The position numbers and the translations under genes were made by a program. This document shows, piece after piece, positions 1-6,527 of a stretch of DNA of 10,484 bases. The stretch comes from an uncultured Spirochaetales bacterium. GTDB lineage: Bacteria; Spirochaetota; Spirochaetia; Sphaerochaetales; Sphaerochaetaceae. The stretch's first letter is position 1, and each line of letters opens with the position of its first letter. The DNA lies in NCBI GenBank assembly GCA_947306375.1, contig CAMZGJ010000029.1, positions 1 through 10,484 on the forward strand, in the 5' to 3' direction. The notes below the pieces were generated by a model that ran no database searches, was not told where the DNA came from, and saw only the letters and a list, made by a program, of their open reading frames with translations.

Positions 1-1034
1 GCATCATTTCTGAGGATGAGTGAGACGTTGCCGTTTCCGCCGTTCAGGGCAATTTCCGCACCTTCGCAGGACGGGTCTTCAGAAGAGCGTTTGACAAGCC
101 AGTCCAGCTCAGGGAAGGACAACTCAAGTCTGTTGCTCATGGCCTTTTGTGTTTTTATCATTGCCCTTGCAAACACGGGGCTTGAGAATGAAGAGAACTC
201 CGCCGCCCTGGATTCCTCAAACAGGTAGAGGCAGGTCTTTTTCTCCTCCTCTCTCAGGTCCGAAATATTGTCCCTCAGGGCATTTTCGGAAATGTTGGAG
301 AACGGGAAAATGCCGGGCCTCTTTCTGAGAAATTCCACAAGATTCATTATCTCGTTGTTCTTGCGGTTGATTTCATCCGCCATGGCAGAGGACGGAAGGC
401 CGCTGTTTATGCTGTACAGCCCGTACGCGGAGCCCTCGTCATAGGGGTTGTCCAGAAGCTCAAGGCTGTCTCTGTAGTTGTCATAGTAGACAAACTTGCC
501 TTGTGCCGCGTTGAGCATTGTAACCAGAATGGAACTGTTGAAAAACTCCCCGCTGAAGGTCATGCAGGCCTTTATGACCATTCTCCTGAGCACATGCTCC
601 TCAAGCCTGATGTTTAGCATGTACTCCATGACAAGGCAGGCAGCCACGATCACGGCGCATGAAATCAGCTGGGAATCTCCGTTCAGGACATCTCCGCCCA
701 GGGTCCAGTCCATGCCGGACACGTCATAGCCTTCGGCGATAAGCTCGGCAAGCACTCCCTTTATGTAGTTGGCCCACCTGTCCTCCTTCCTGAACCTGAG
801 GTTGGTGAGAACAAAGTGTTTTCTGTCATTTACACGGGAGTTGAAGACCATTATACGGGAGTCTTCGCGTCTTGAAACGCAGAGGTAAAGATTTCTGGAA
901 TCTGCGGCACACAGACTGCGGCCCATTGAATACTCGGCAAACAGTCCCAGGAACCTGGTGACGCCGGGTACCTTTACGGAGAATTCGGGCATTTTCCCAT
1001 ATTCTTCAAGATGTTTGCTCTGAATGTTCTTCAT
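1..1034 (-). CDS. Galactokinase-like GHMP-family protein, degenerate active site (partial, 3' end outside window)
   Basis: The reading frame is open from ATG 1034 to the window edge, giving 344 residues of a family usually near 390. The whole galactokinase framework is recognisable: the N-terminal PGxxxxxG...Y segment (residues 22-38), WxNYxKGV (87-94), GDV (114-116), the INSG...EINRKN stretch and the LSFPELDWLV stretch near the C-terminus. The functional residues are replaced. In the first motif (family PGRVNLIGEHTDY) Arg, Asn, Glu, His and Asp become V25, R27, L31, F32 and E34. The GLSSSAA phosphate-binding loop is SQLISCAV (121-128). The catalytic Asp of GIMDQ aligns with V171. The third motif keeps only scattered glycines (325-335). 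I infer a non-catalytic homologue, perhaps a sugar sensor as yeast Gal3p is for Gal1p; the role is unproven. An in-frame stop two codons upstream, and the fit to the family N-terminus, fix the start. No Shine-Dalgarno sequence is visible. Confidence 0.8.
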   Translation of the reverse strand, partial: MKNIQSKHLEEYGKMPEFSVKVPGVTRFLGLFAEYSMGRSLCAADSRNLYLCVSRREDSRIMVFNSRVNDRKHFVLTNLRFRKEDRWANYIKGVLAELIAEGYDVSGMDWTLGGDVLNGDSQLISCAVIVAACLVMEYMLNIRLEEHVLRRMVIKACMTFSGEFFNSSILVTMLNAAQGKFVYYDNYRDSLELLDNPYDEGSAYGLYSINSGLPSSAMADEINRKNNEIMNLVEFLRKRPGIFPFSNISENALRDNISDLREEEKKTCLYLFEESRAAEFSSFSSPVFARAMIKTQKAMSNRLELSFPELDWLVKRSSEDPSCEGAEIALNGGNGNVSLILRND

Positions 1035-1042
1035 GCAATGTC

Positions 1043-1071
1043 ATTCTATAGAAAACCGGTTTTAATTACAA
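1043..1071 (-). promoter_or_regulatory. Putative sigma-70-type promoter of the galactokinase-like gene
   Basis: On the minus strand TTGTAA (1071-1066, 4/6 to consensus) is followed by 17 nt and then TAGAAT (1048-1043, 5/6). The expected transcription start falls about 7 nt further on, essentially at the ATG at 1034. That would make a leaderless or nearly leaderless mRNA and fits the lack of a Shine-Dalgarno sequence. The assignment rests on sequence match only. Confidence 0.45.
1052..1063. promoter_or_regulatory. 12-bp palindrome AAAACCGGTTTT, candidate operator
   Basis: A perfect 12-bp palindrome fills most of the 17-nt spacer between the putative -35 and -10 boxes, a classic position for a repressor site. 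It shares the AACC/GGTT half-site with the larger palindrome 85 bp away (centre to centre). The operator role is inferred. Confidence 0.4.
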
Positions 1072-1132
1072 CACACTTTCATTTATATCATTTAAGCGCA
1101 GTAATTTATCGATATGCCAGTATCTATATTCT

Positions 1133-1152
1133 TACAACCGTATACGGTTGTA
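1133..1152. promoter_or_regulatory. 20-bp perfect palindrome TACAACCGTATACGGTTGTA, candidate operator
   Basis: Every base pairs with its mirror over 20 bp, far more than expected by chance in a 143-bp spacer. It lies 25 bp past the rnd stop and about 100 bp before the galactokinase-like start. The size and symmetry suit a dimeric repressor such as a LacI- or GntR-type protein. As RNA it could form a short stem, but no U-tract follows on the minus strand, so a classical terminator for rnd is less likely. Confidence 0.5.
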
Positions 1153-1177
1153 CTTTTAGAAAGATGTCCGTTTTTGC

Positions 1178-2062
1178 TTACGAAGATTTTAGACAAAGTT
1201 CCTTTTCTGCGGCAAGCCTGGCGTTCTCAAAGGCATCCCTGTATTTAAGGGCACTGCCTTCAAGAATTCCTTCCCATGTGCCGCTTTTTGCCATGGCAAC
1301 CACAAGGTGTTTGTCCAGTATGAAGGTTGCGGGAACGTCAGCCCTGCGGGCCAGATTGTCCCTTGCCGTGAAAAAGTGACGCAGGTAGACCTTCTGTCTG
1401 TAAGGCAGCGTCCTGTAGTTGCAGATCTTCTCCCAGCCCGGTCTGTCCTTGTGCTTGGGAAGTGCACAGCGCTTCATCTCCGTCTCAAGACGCCTTCTCA
1501 CTGAGAGGGGAAGCTTCTGCCGGGCCTCTTTATCAAGGGACTCCTTAAGGCTGAAAAGGTATTTCACGTCATCCAGGGCATAGGCAAGCTGGTCCTCCGG
1601 AAGCGGACGCTTCATCCAGTTGGCCTTCTGGTACTTTTTCTTATCTCCTCCGGCGGGGGCCGGAATTCCCAGGTTGCGCTCCGTCAGGGCGCTGAGGTTT
1701 CCGTCAAAGCCCAGAGCCCGGGCAATCAGACGTATGTCATAGACGTTTTTGAGCGCTATTCCCAGGGACTTCCTGGCTATTGCGCTGTCACTTGAGCAGT
1801 CAAACATTATCTTGGTCAGAGGCCCTTCCAGAAAAGCCTTCAGAGCATCTCTTCCCTCCTGACTTCTGCCAAGTACAAGGGCATCCAGCAGATAGTATTC
1901 ACTGCCGTCCCAGAGCTGGACCAGGCACAGGTGCTCGCCGTAGACGTGGAGGTTGGATTCCTCCTCAAAGTCCATGGCAACACAGTCCGTCCCTTTTTCC
2001 GAGAAAGAAGCGCACAGTTTTTCCAGTGCCTGCGGAGAGTCAATGTACGTGTACTGTGTCAT
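1178..2062 (-). CDS. rnd: Ribonuclease D (3'-5' exoribonuclease), short form
   Basis: A DEDD-superfamily 3'-5' exonuclease acting on stable RNA 3' ends, such as tRNA maturation. The three exonuclease motifs are present: DFE with D31 and E33, the second Asp at D92 in SSDSAI, and YALDDVKYL with Y161 and D165 (the DEDDy pattern). The [15 protein letters not shown] stretch is typical of RNase D. The His often found before the second motif is Phe (F87). At 294 residues it is shorter than E. coli RNase D (about 375) and has room for little more than one helical domain after the catalytic core, so at least one HRDC-type domain is missing. The ATG overlaps the dCMP deaminase stop (ATGA), and no clear Shine-Dalgarno is seen, so translation is probably coupled. 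Confidence 0.88.
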   Translation of the reverse strand: MTQYTYIDSPQALEKLCASFSEKGTDCVAMDFEEESNLHVYGEHLCLVQLWDGSEYYLLDALVLGRSQEGRDALKAFLEGPLTKIMFDCSSDSAIARKSLGIALKNVYDIRLIARALGFDGNLSALTERNLGIPAPAGGDKKKYQKANWMKRPLPEDQLAYALDDVKYLFSLKESLDKEARQKLPLSVRRRLETEMKRCALPKHKDRPGWEKICNYRTLPYRQKVYLRHFFTARDNLARRADVPATFILDKHLVVAMAKSGTWEGILEGSALKYRDAFENARLAAEKELCLKSS

Positions 2063-2538
2063 ATTGAGATTTCAAGCGTCTTGTTGAACTGCATCTGGAC
2101 AAGCTCCACTCCCGCATCCCTGAGCATGCGCATGGAAGCCTGCACCCCGTCTGAATCAGGATACTTGTTCTCTTTGTAGACAATCTTTTTTATGCCGCTC
2201 TGAATTATGGCTTTTGCACACTCATTGCACGGGAAAAGCGCTACATATAGTGTGCAACCTCTCAAATCCCTGGAAATGCTGTTGAGGATTGCATTAAGCT
2301 CCGCGTGGCATACGTAGGGGTATTTTGTGTCCAGGGGCCTGCCTTCCCTGCCCCAGGGAAGTTCATCATCCGAGCAGCCTATGGGAAAACCGTTGTAGCC
2401 TGTTCCCACTATTTTCTTGTTCTCGTTCACAATGCAGGCACCCACCTGTGTGTTGGGGTCCTTGCTCCTCATTGCGGAAAGAACGGCAACGGACATGAAG
2501 TATTCATCCCATGATATGTAGTCTTCTCTTTTTCCCAT
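2059..2538 (-). CDS. dCMP deaminase / cytidine-deoxycytidylate deaminase family
   Basis: A zinc-dependent deaminase of about 159 residues, expected to convert dCMP to dUMP for dTMP synthesis in the cytosol. The zinc site is intact: H78 and proton-shuttle E80 in CHAELNAI, with C104 and C107 in [10 protein letters not shown]. The [11 protein letters not shown] and DDELPW segments are characteristic of the dCMP deaminase branch rather than of tRNA or guanine deaminases. The chosen ATG has a GAGGAA ribosome binding site 3 nt upstream. The frame could extend to a TTG at 2565, but that codon lies inside the pckG terminator stem and the family needs no such extension. It is followed by rnd with a 4-bp ATGA overlap, so the two form a small operon. 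Confidence 0.9.
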   Translation of the reverse strand: MGKREDYISWDEYFMSVAVLSAMRSKDPNTQVGACIVNENKKIVGTGYNGFPIGCSDDELPWGREGRPLDTKYPYVCHAELNAILNSISRDLRGCTLYVALFPCNECAKAIIQSGIKKIVYKENKYPDSDGVQASMRMLRDAGVELVQMQFNKTLEISI

Positions 2539-2550
2539 AAGTTCCTCACA

Positions 2551-2588
2551 TAAAAAGGGCCGCAACTTCAGAAGGTGTTGCGGCCCGG
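2551..2588 (-). terminator. Rho-independent terminator after pckG
   Basis: Read on the minus strand, a perfect 10-bp GC-rich stem GGGCCGCAAC / GTTGCGGCCC (2586-2577 with 2566-2557), with a 10-nt loop, is followed by TTTTT (2556-2552). It lies 14 nt past the pckG stop. It also lies only 13 nt before the deaminase ATG on the same strand, with the deaminase ribosome binding site just after the T-tract, so it may act as an attenuator for dCMP deaminase-rnd. Confidence 0.88.
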
Positions 2589-2600
2589 ATTGTTTTTCAG

Positions 2601-4427
2601 TTATTTGGCAGCCTTGAGGTTGTTCTCAAGAGTGTCCAGCATTGCCGAAAGCTCCTTGGGAAGGTGACTTCCGAACTGCGGGTAGTAGTTCTTGCGGACA
2701 TCTTCAACTTCCTTCAGCCAGCCTTCAACATCAACCTTGAGCAGCTCCTTCATGTCTGCTTCGGATACGCCTTCGGGTCTGTCTATTGCATCGACCGTGG
2801 GCATGATTCCTATGGGTGTCTCAACTGACTTTGCAGTGCCGTCACAGCACTCGAAGATCCACTTCAGAACGCGGCTGTTGTCACCGTAGCCCGGCCACAG
2901 CCACTTGCCGTCTGCCGTCTTTCTGAACCAGTTGACATAGAAGATCTTGGGCAGCAGGCTCTGGTCCTTTGCGGCTTTGCCTACATCCAGCCAGTGCTGG
3001 AAGTAATCTCCGGCGTTGTATCCGATGAACGGCTTCATTGCCATGGGGTCACGTCTTATGCCGCTTGCAACGTCCAGTGTTGCAGCCGTGACTTCAGATC
3101 CCACAATTGAGCCCAGGAAGGTTCCGTGTGTCCAGTTGCGTGACATGTGGACAAGAGGAATTGTGCTGGGGCGGCGTCCGCCGAACAGAATTGCAGATAC
3201 GGGAACTCCGTTGGGATCATCCCACTCTTTTGCAAGAATCGGGCACTGCACTGCAGGGGCCGTGAAACGTGAATTGGGATGAGCGGCGGGAGCCTGTTCC
3301 TTGTCGTTCTTGTCCTGTACCCATCTGTTTCCCTTCCAGTCCGTGAGCGGGCCCGGTGCGTCGTAGCCGATACCTTCCCACCATACGTCTCCGTCCTCCG
3401 TGAGGCCGACGTTTGTGAAGATTGTGTTCTTTGAAGCGGAGATAAGGGCGTTTGCGTTGCTCTTCATGGATGTTCCCGGAGCTACGCCGAAGAAGCCTGT
3501 CTCAACTGCCATGGCATAGAGTCTTCCGTCCTTGCCGTAGCGCAGCCATGCAATATCGTCAGACAGTGTCTCAACCTTCCAGCCCTTGATTGTGGGAATG
3601 AGCATGGCCAGGTTGGTCTTTCCGCATGCGCTGGGGAATGCTGCAGTGATGTAGCGTACCCTGCCTTCGGGATTTGTGATCTTGAGGATGAGCATGTGCT
3701 CTGCGAGCCAGCCTTCATCACGTGCAAGAACCGTTGCGATTCTGAGTGCAAGACACTTCTTTCCGAGCAGTGCGTTTCCGCCGTAACCTGAGCCGTATGA
3801 CCAGATTTCCCTTGTCTCGGGGAAGTGTGCAATGTACTTGTGGTCCATGTCTGCGCAGGGCCATACGCCGTTGTCTGACTGGCCTGCCGCAAGCGGCTTG
3901 CCCACGCTGTGGTAGCAGGGTACGAAGTAGCCGTCCGTTCCCAGCTGGTCCAGAACCTTTGTGCCTACTCTTGCCATGATGATCATGTTGGCAACAACGT
4001 ATTCGCTGTCTGTAAGCTCAACACCGATCTTTGAGAATTCGGAACCTACCGGACCCATTGAGAACGGAATTACGTAAAGGGTGCGGCCCTTCATGCTTCC
4101 CCTGTAGAGCTCCGTCATTGTCTTCTTAAGTTCAACAGGATCTATCCAGTTGTTCGTGGGACCTGCTCCCTCCTGTGTCTTTGCTGCAATGTAGGTTCTC
4201 TTTTCCACACGTGCAACGTCAGAAGGATCTGAGCGGAAAAGAACGCTTCCGGGCTTCTTTGCAGGGTTGAGACGGGTAGCAAGACCGCTCTTCACCATGC
4301 CGTCAATCAGTCCGTCATATTCTTCCTTGGACCCGTTACATACATAAACCTTGTCTGCCGCAGTGAGTTTTGCAAAATCCTCAACCCATTTCTTCAGACC
4401 GGGATGTTTTACGTCATTAAGTGTCAT
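2601..4427 (-). CDS. pckG: Phosphoenolpyruvate carboxykinase, GTP-dependent
   Basis: Interconverts oxaloacetate plus GTP with PEP, CO2 and GDP in the cytosol. In an anaerobic spirochaete it may run in either direction; the sequence does not say which. At 608 residues it matches the GTP-class length. Visible signatures are the P-loop [12 protein letters not shown] with C268 and K270, the Mn2+ ligands K224, H244 and D291 (spaced exactly as K244, H264 and D311 of human PCK1), [12 protein letters not shown] (309-320), NSRF (385-388), FGGRRP (415-420) and the NWFRK stretch near the C-terminus. The start at 4427 has AAGGAG 7 nt upstream. The frame stays open further upstream to 4547, but this runs through the promoter and lacks family similarity. 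A strong terminator follows. Transcription probably starts near 4469 from the promoter described separately. Confidence 0.97.
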   Translation of the reverse strand: MTLNDVKHPGLKKWVEDFAKLTAADKVYVCNGSKEEYDGLIDGMVKSGLATRLNPAKKPGSVLFRSDPSDVARVEKRTYIAAKTQEGAGPTNNWIDPVELKKTMTELYRGSMKGRTLYVIPFSMGPVGSEFSKIGVELTDSEYVVANMIIMARVGTKVLDQLGTDGYFVPCYHSVGKPLAAGQSDNGVWPCADMDHKYIAHFPETREIWSYGSGYGGNALLGKKCLALRIATVLARDEGWLAEHMLILKITNPEGRVRYITAAFPSACGKTNLAMLIPTIKGWKVETLSDDIAWLRYGKDGRLYAMAVETGFFGVAPGTSMKSNANALISASKNTIFTNVGLTEDGDVWWEGIGYDAPGPLTDWKGNRWVQDKNDKEQAPAAHPNSRFTAPAVQCPILAKEWDDPNGVPVSAILFGGRRPSTIPLVHMSRNWTHGTFLGSIVGSEVTAATLDVASGIRRDPMAMKPFIGYNAGDYFQHWLDVGKAAKDQSLLPKIFYVNWFRKTADGKWLWPGYGDNSRVLKWIFECCDGTAKSVETPIGIMPTVDAIDRPEGVSEADMKELLKVDVEGWLKEVEDVRKNYYPQFGSHLPKELSAMLDTLENNLKAAK

Positions 4428-4434
4428 CTGGTTT

Positions 4435-4440
4435 CTCCTT
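4435..4440 (-). promoter_or_regulatory. pckG ribosome binding site
   Basis: AAGGAG on the minus strand, 7 nt before ATG 4427. It decides the pckG start against the in-frame upstream extension. Confidence 0.85.
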
Positions 4441-4448
4441 ATATTCCC

Positions 4449-4465
4449 CGGCGGAATTTCCGCCG
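4449..4465. repeat. Perfect inverted repeat CGGCGGAA-T-TTCCGCCG in the pckG leader
   Basis: Two 8-bp arms flank a single T. As RNA it would fold as a 6-bp GC-only stem with a 5-nt loop. On the minus strand it lies within the first 20 or so nucleotides of the presumed pckG mRNA and ends 8 nt before the Shine-Dalgarno sequence. It could stabilise the 5' end, modulate translation, or be a protein-binding dyad; no U-tract follows, so it is not a terminator. Confidence 0.55.
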
Positions 4466-4475
4466 ATTCCTTTAA

Positions 4476-4504
4476 AGAATAGTCTATTCCTCCGACCTTA
4501 TCAA
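4476..4504 (-). promoter_or_regulatory. pckG: Putative pckG promoter
   Basis: On the minus strand TTGATA (4504-4499, 5/6) and TATTCT (4481-4476, 4/6) are separated by exactly 17 nt. The expected start is near 4469, giving a leader of about 42 nt. A GAATAG-T-CTATTC dyad (4477-4489) overlaps the -10, an arrangement expected for a repressor site. Confidence 0.6.
4477..4489. promoter_or_regulatory. 13-bp dyad GAATAGTCTATTC over the pckG -10, candidate operator
   Basis: Perfect 6-bp arms flank a central T, and the dyad covers most of the putative pckG -10. Being in the divergent spacer, a bound protein could affect both pckG and the U32-family gene. No regulator gene lies in the window. Confidence 0.4.
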
Positions 4505-4535
4505 GGTAAACACTTCTGTGGTAGACTTCCGGTGT

Positions 4536-6527
4536 ATGGAAAAACACGGATTACCGGACACTGACCTCTCTCTGCCGGCAGGCTCCCTGCAGTGCGCACT
4601 TCGCGCCTTTGAGGGAGGCGCGGACTCGGTTTACCTGGGCATGAAGAGTTTTTCCGCCAGAAAAGGCGCGGTCAACTTCTCTTTTGAGGACCTGAGAAAA
4701 CTCAAGCAGGTCTGCCTGGACAAGGGGAAAAAGTTCTATGTCACGCTCAACACGCTTGTAAAGGATTCGGACATGCCGGAGGTGGAAAGCCTTCTCAGGC
4801 ACCTGGATTACATTGAGCCGGACGGAATAATTGTGCAGGACCTGGGGCTTGCGCGCCTTATCAGAAAACACCACCCCGCCCTGCCGCTTCACGCCTCCAC
4901 CCAGCTTGCAGCACACACGGTATCAGGGGTAAGGCAGCTTGAGGAGATGGGCTTTGAGCGCGTTGTTCTCTCAAGAGAGCTTTCCCTGCAGGAAATAAGG
5001 GAGATAAGACAGGCCTGCCCGGACGTGGAGCTCAAGGTTTTCATCCACGGCGCCCTGTGTTTCGGTTTCTCCGGACTGTGCATGGCCTCAGAGGCCCTCA
5101 CGGGAAGAAGCGCCAACTGCGGTGAATGCGCCCAGATATGCCGCTCATGGTTCTCATGTGACGACGGACCCGCAAAATTCTGGCCCTTCAGCATGCGGGA
5201 CCTCTGCCTGGGTCCCGATATCCGCACCCTGCGGGATGCGGGAGTGCAGGCTTTCAAGGTTGAGGGCCGCATGAAGTCTCCCCAGTACGTCTACCACTGC
5301 GCAAGGTACTACAGAGCCCTTCTGGACGGGGATGACGAGACAGCCCGCGCAGAGGAGGATGCGGTGAAAATCTCCTTTGCAAGACAGCTCACAAAGGGCT
5401 TTTTCCACAACACAAAGGACGGAAACAGGGGTCATGAGAGCCTTACATGTCCGGACTATCCCGGCCACAGGGGAATTGAGGTGGGAAGGATCAAAAGAGT
5501 CCTCAGAGACACGGCGGAAGTTGTTTTTGACAGACCTCTTGCAGTGCGTGACGGCCTTCTGGTGATAAGCGGCGCAGAGAGTGCCGGCTTCCCCCTTTCC
5601 CTGCATGAGAAGGACAGGACATTCGTAAGTGCCGGCCGCCTTGTGACCATAGACTTCCCCTCATCCGCTTTTTCCGTAAAACCTGAAAGCGGCACCCCAA
5701 TAATGTGCGTTTCTCTTCACAACATGAACATGGGAACCCTTCAGGAGAACATACCCATGTACAGAAAACCGGTTGACCTGGATATCCTGATAACCGATAC
5801 GGGACTTGAGATCAACGGCTGCTTCTTTGAAAGTCCTGTCTCACAGGCCGTCTCCGACGTGCCTGCCCGGGAGATTCTTGAGAAGGTCTTCAGGGCATCG
5901 GACAAAAGCCTTTTCACCTGCGCAGATGTAAAGGTCCGCAACGGTTCCTCCGCCCAAAGGCCCTTCATCCCCCTTTCCGGACTCAAGAAGATAAGGCGGG
6001 ACTTCTATGCCCTCTGTGATGAGGATTTTGAGAAACACTGCATCTCAACGGAGGACTTCAGGGCTCCTGAAGCGCAGGACATACCCGCTCTTGAGGAGTC
6101 CGAGGCCATGTTCCGCATGAGTCCCGTCATGTTCGGAGAACAGGAGTGCTTTGATGAGGCGGACAGGATTCTCAGGGAGAAACCCGGTACCCTGTTCGGC
6201 CTGAACAACATTGCACATTTAAAATGGGCTGCGTCCCACCCGGAGGCAAAGGTTTTTGCGGACAGTTTCCTTTACATCAAAAACAGCCTTGCATGGCAGG
6301 AAGCAAGGGAAATTGTGCCCGGTATTCTGGGAGTCTTTGCAAAACCTGCTTCAGAGCTTCCTTTGTTTATAAGCAGGGTTTGTTTCAGGCACAGTTCCCT
6401 GGGTCTGCCGTGCAAAGGCTGCAGCAAAAACAATACTTATACCCTCAGGGCCAACGGTAAGACATTCAGGGTTGAGTGCAGAAACTGCATCACAACTCTC
6501 TTATCGGTTTCTCCGTATTCCAGCTGA
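4536..6527 (+). CDS. Peptidase U32-family protein, RlhA-like (probable RNA hydroxylation enzyme)
   Basis: A 663-residue member of the U32 family. Many members, long called collagenase-like peptidases, are now known as Fe-S-dependent hydroxylation factors (RlhA for 23S rRNA, TrhP for tRNA, UbiU/UbiV for ubiquinone). The core starts at LSLPAGS (residues 11-17) and GADSVYLG. The family signature with GALCFGFSGLCMAS (C175, C182) leads into GRSANCGECAQICR (C195, C198, C202), and VEGRMKSPQYVYHCARYYR closes the core near residue 265. The long second half and total size resemble E. coli RlhA (about 650 residues), so a 23S rRNA role is the best guess, not proven. Near the C-terminus are C616 and two CxxC pairs (626/629 and 648/651). 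An in-frame GTG at 4518 is an alternative start; neither candidate has a strong ribosome binding site. It is divergent from pckG. Confidence 0.88.
   Translation: MEKHGLPDTDLSLPAGSLQCALRAFEGGADSVYLGMKSFSARKGAVNFSFEDLRKLKQVCLDKGKKFYVTLNTLVKDSDMPEVESLLRHLDYIEPDGIIVQDLGLARLIRKHHPALPLHASTQLAAHTVSGVRQLEEMGFERVVLSRELSLQEIREIRQACPDVELKVFIHGALCFGFSGLCMASEALTGRSANCGECAQICRSWFSCDDGPAKFWPFSMRDLCLGPDIRTLRDAGVQAFKVEGRMKSPQYVYHCARYYRALLDGDDETARAEEDAVKISFARQLTKGFFHNTKDGNRGHESLTCPDYPGHRGIEVGRIKRVLRDTAEVVFDRPLAVRDGLLVISGAESAGFPLSLHEKDRTFVSAGRLVTIDFPSSAFSVKPESGTPIMCVSLHNMNMGTLQENIPMYRKPVDLDILITDTGLEINGCFFESPVSQAVSDVPAREILEKVFRASDKSLFTCADVKVRNGSSAQRPFIPLSGLKKIRRDFYALCDEDFEKHCISTEDFRAPEAQDIPALEESEAMFRMSPVMFGEQECFDEADRILREKPGTLFGLNNIAHLKWAASHPEAKVFADSFLYIKNSLAWQEAREIVPGILGVFAKPASELPLFISRVCFRHSSLGLPCKGCSKNNTYTLRANGKTFRVECRNCITTLLSVSPYSS

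Larger units (their letters stand above)
1035..1177. other. AT-rich intergenic region between rnd and the galactokinase-like gene
   Basis: This 143-bp spacer is clearly more AT-rich than the flanking genes. It holds a 20-bp perfect palindrome, a 12-bp perfect palindrome and a plausible minus-strand promoter, each listed separately. No convincing gene, tRNA or U-tract terminator was seen. It most likely serves as the control region of the galactokinase-like gene. Confidence 0.7.

Noticed and set aside
1133..1152. The 20-bp palindrome as the rnd terminator
   Set aside because: On the minus strand it is followed by AAGAATATAG rather than a T-run, so operator function fits better, though a role in RNA ends cannot be excluded.
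1011..1379. 122-codon plus-strand open frame spanning the rnd end and the intergenic spacer
   Set aside because: Most of it is antisense to rnd, it has no Shine-Dalgarno, and it runs through the palindromes; chance opening is more likely.
2539..2565. N-terminal extension of dCMP deaminase to a TTG start at 2565
   Set aside because: The codon lies in the stem of the pckG terminator, while ATG 2538 has its own GAGGAA site and fits the family N-terminus.
3482..3892. 136-codon minus-strand open frame inside pckG
   Set aside because: It is an out-of-frame shadow of the well-conserved pckG, with low-complexity composition and no domain pattern.
4428..4547. N-terminal extension of PEP carboxykinase by 40 residues
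   Set aside because: It runs through the putative promoter and both dyads, shows no family similarity, and ATG 4427 has AAGGAG at ideal spacing.
5154..5606. 150-codon minus-strand open frame opposite the U32-family gene
   Set aside because: It is antisense to a conserved coding region and has no recognisable signature or separate ribosome binding site.
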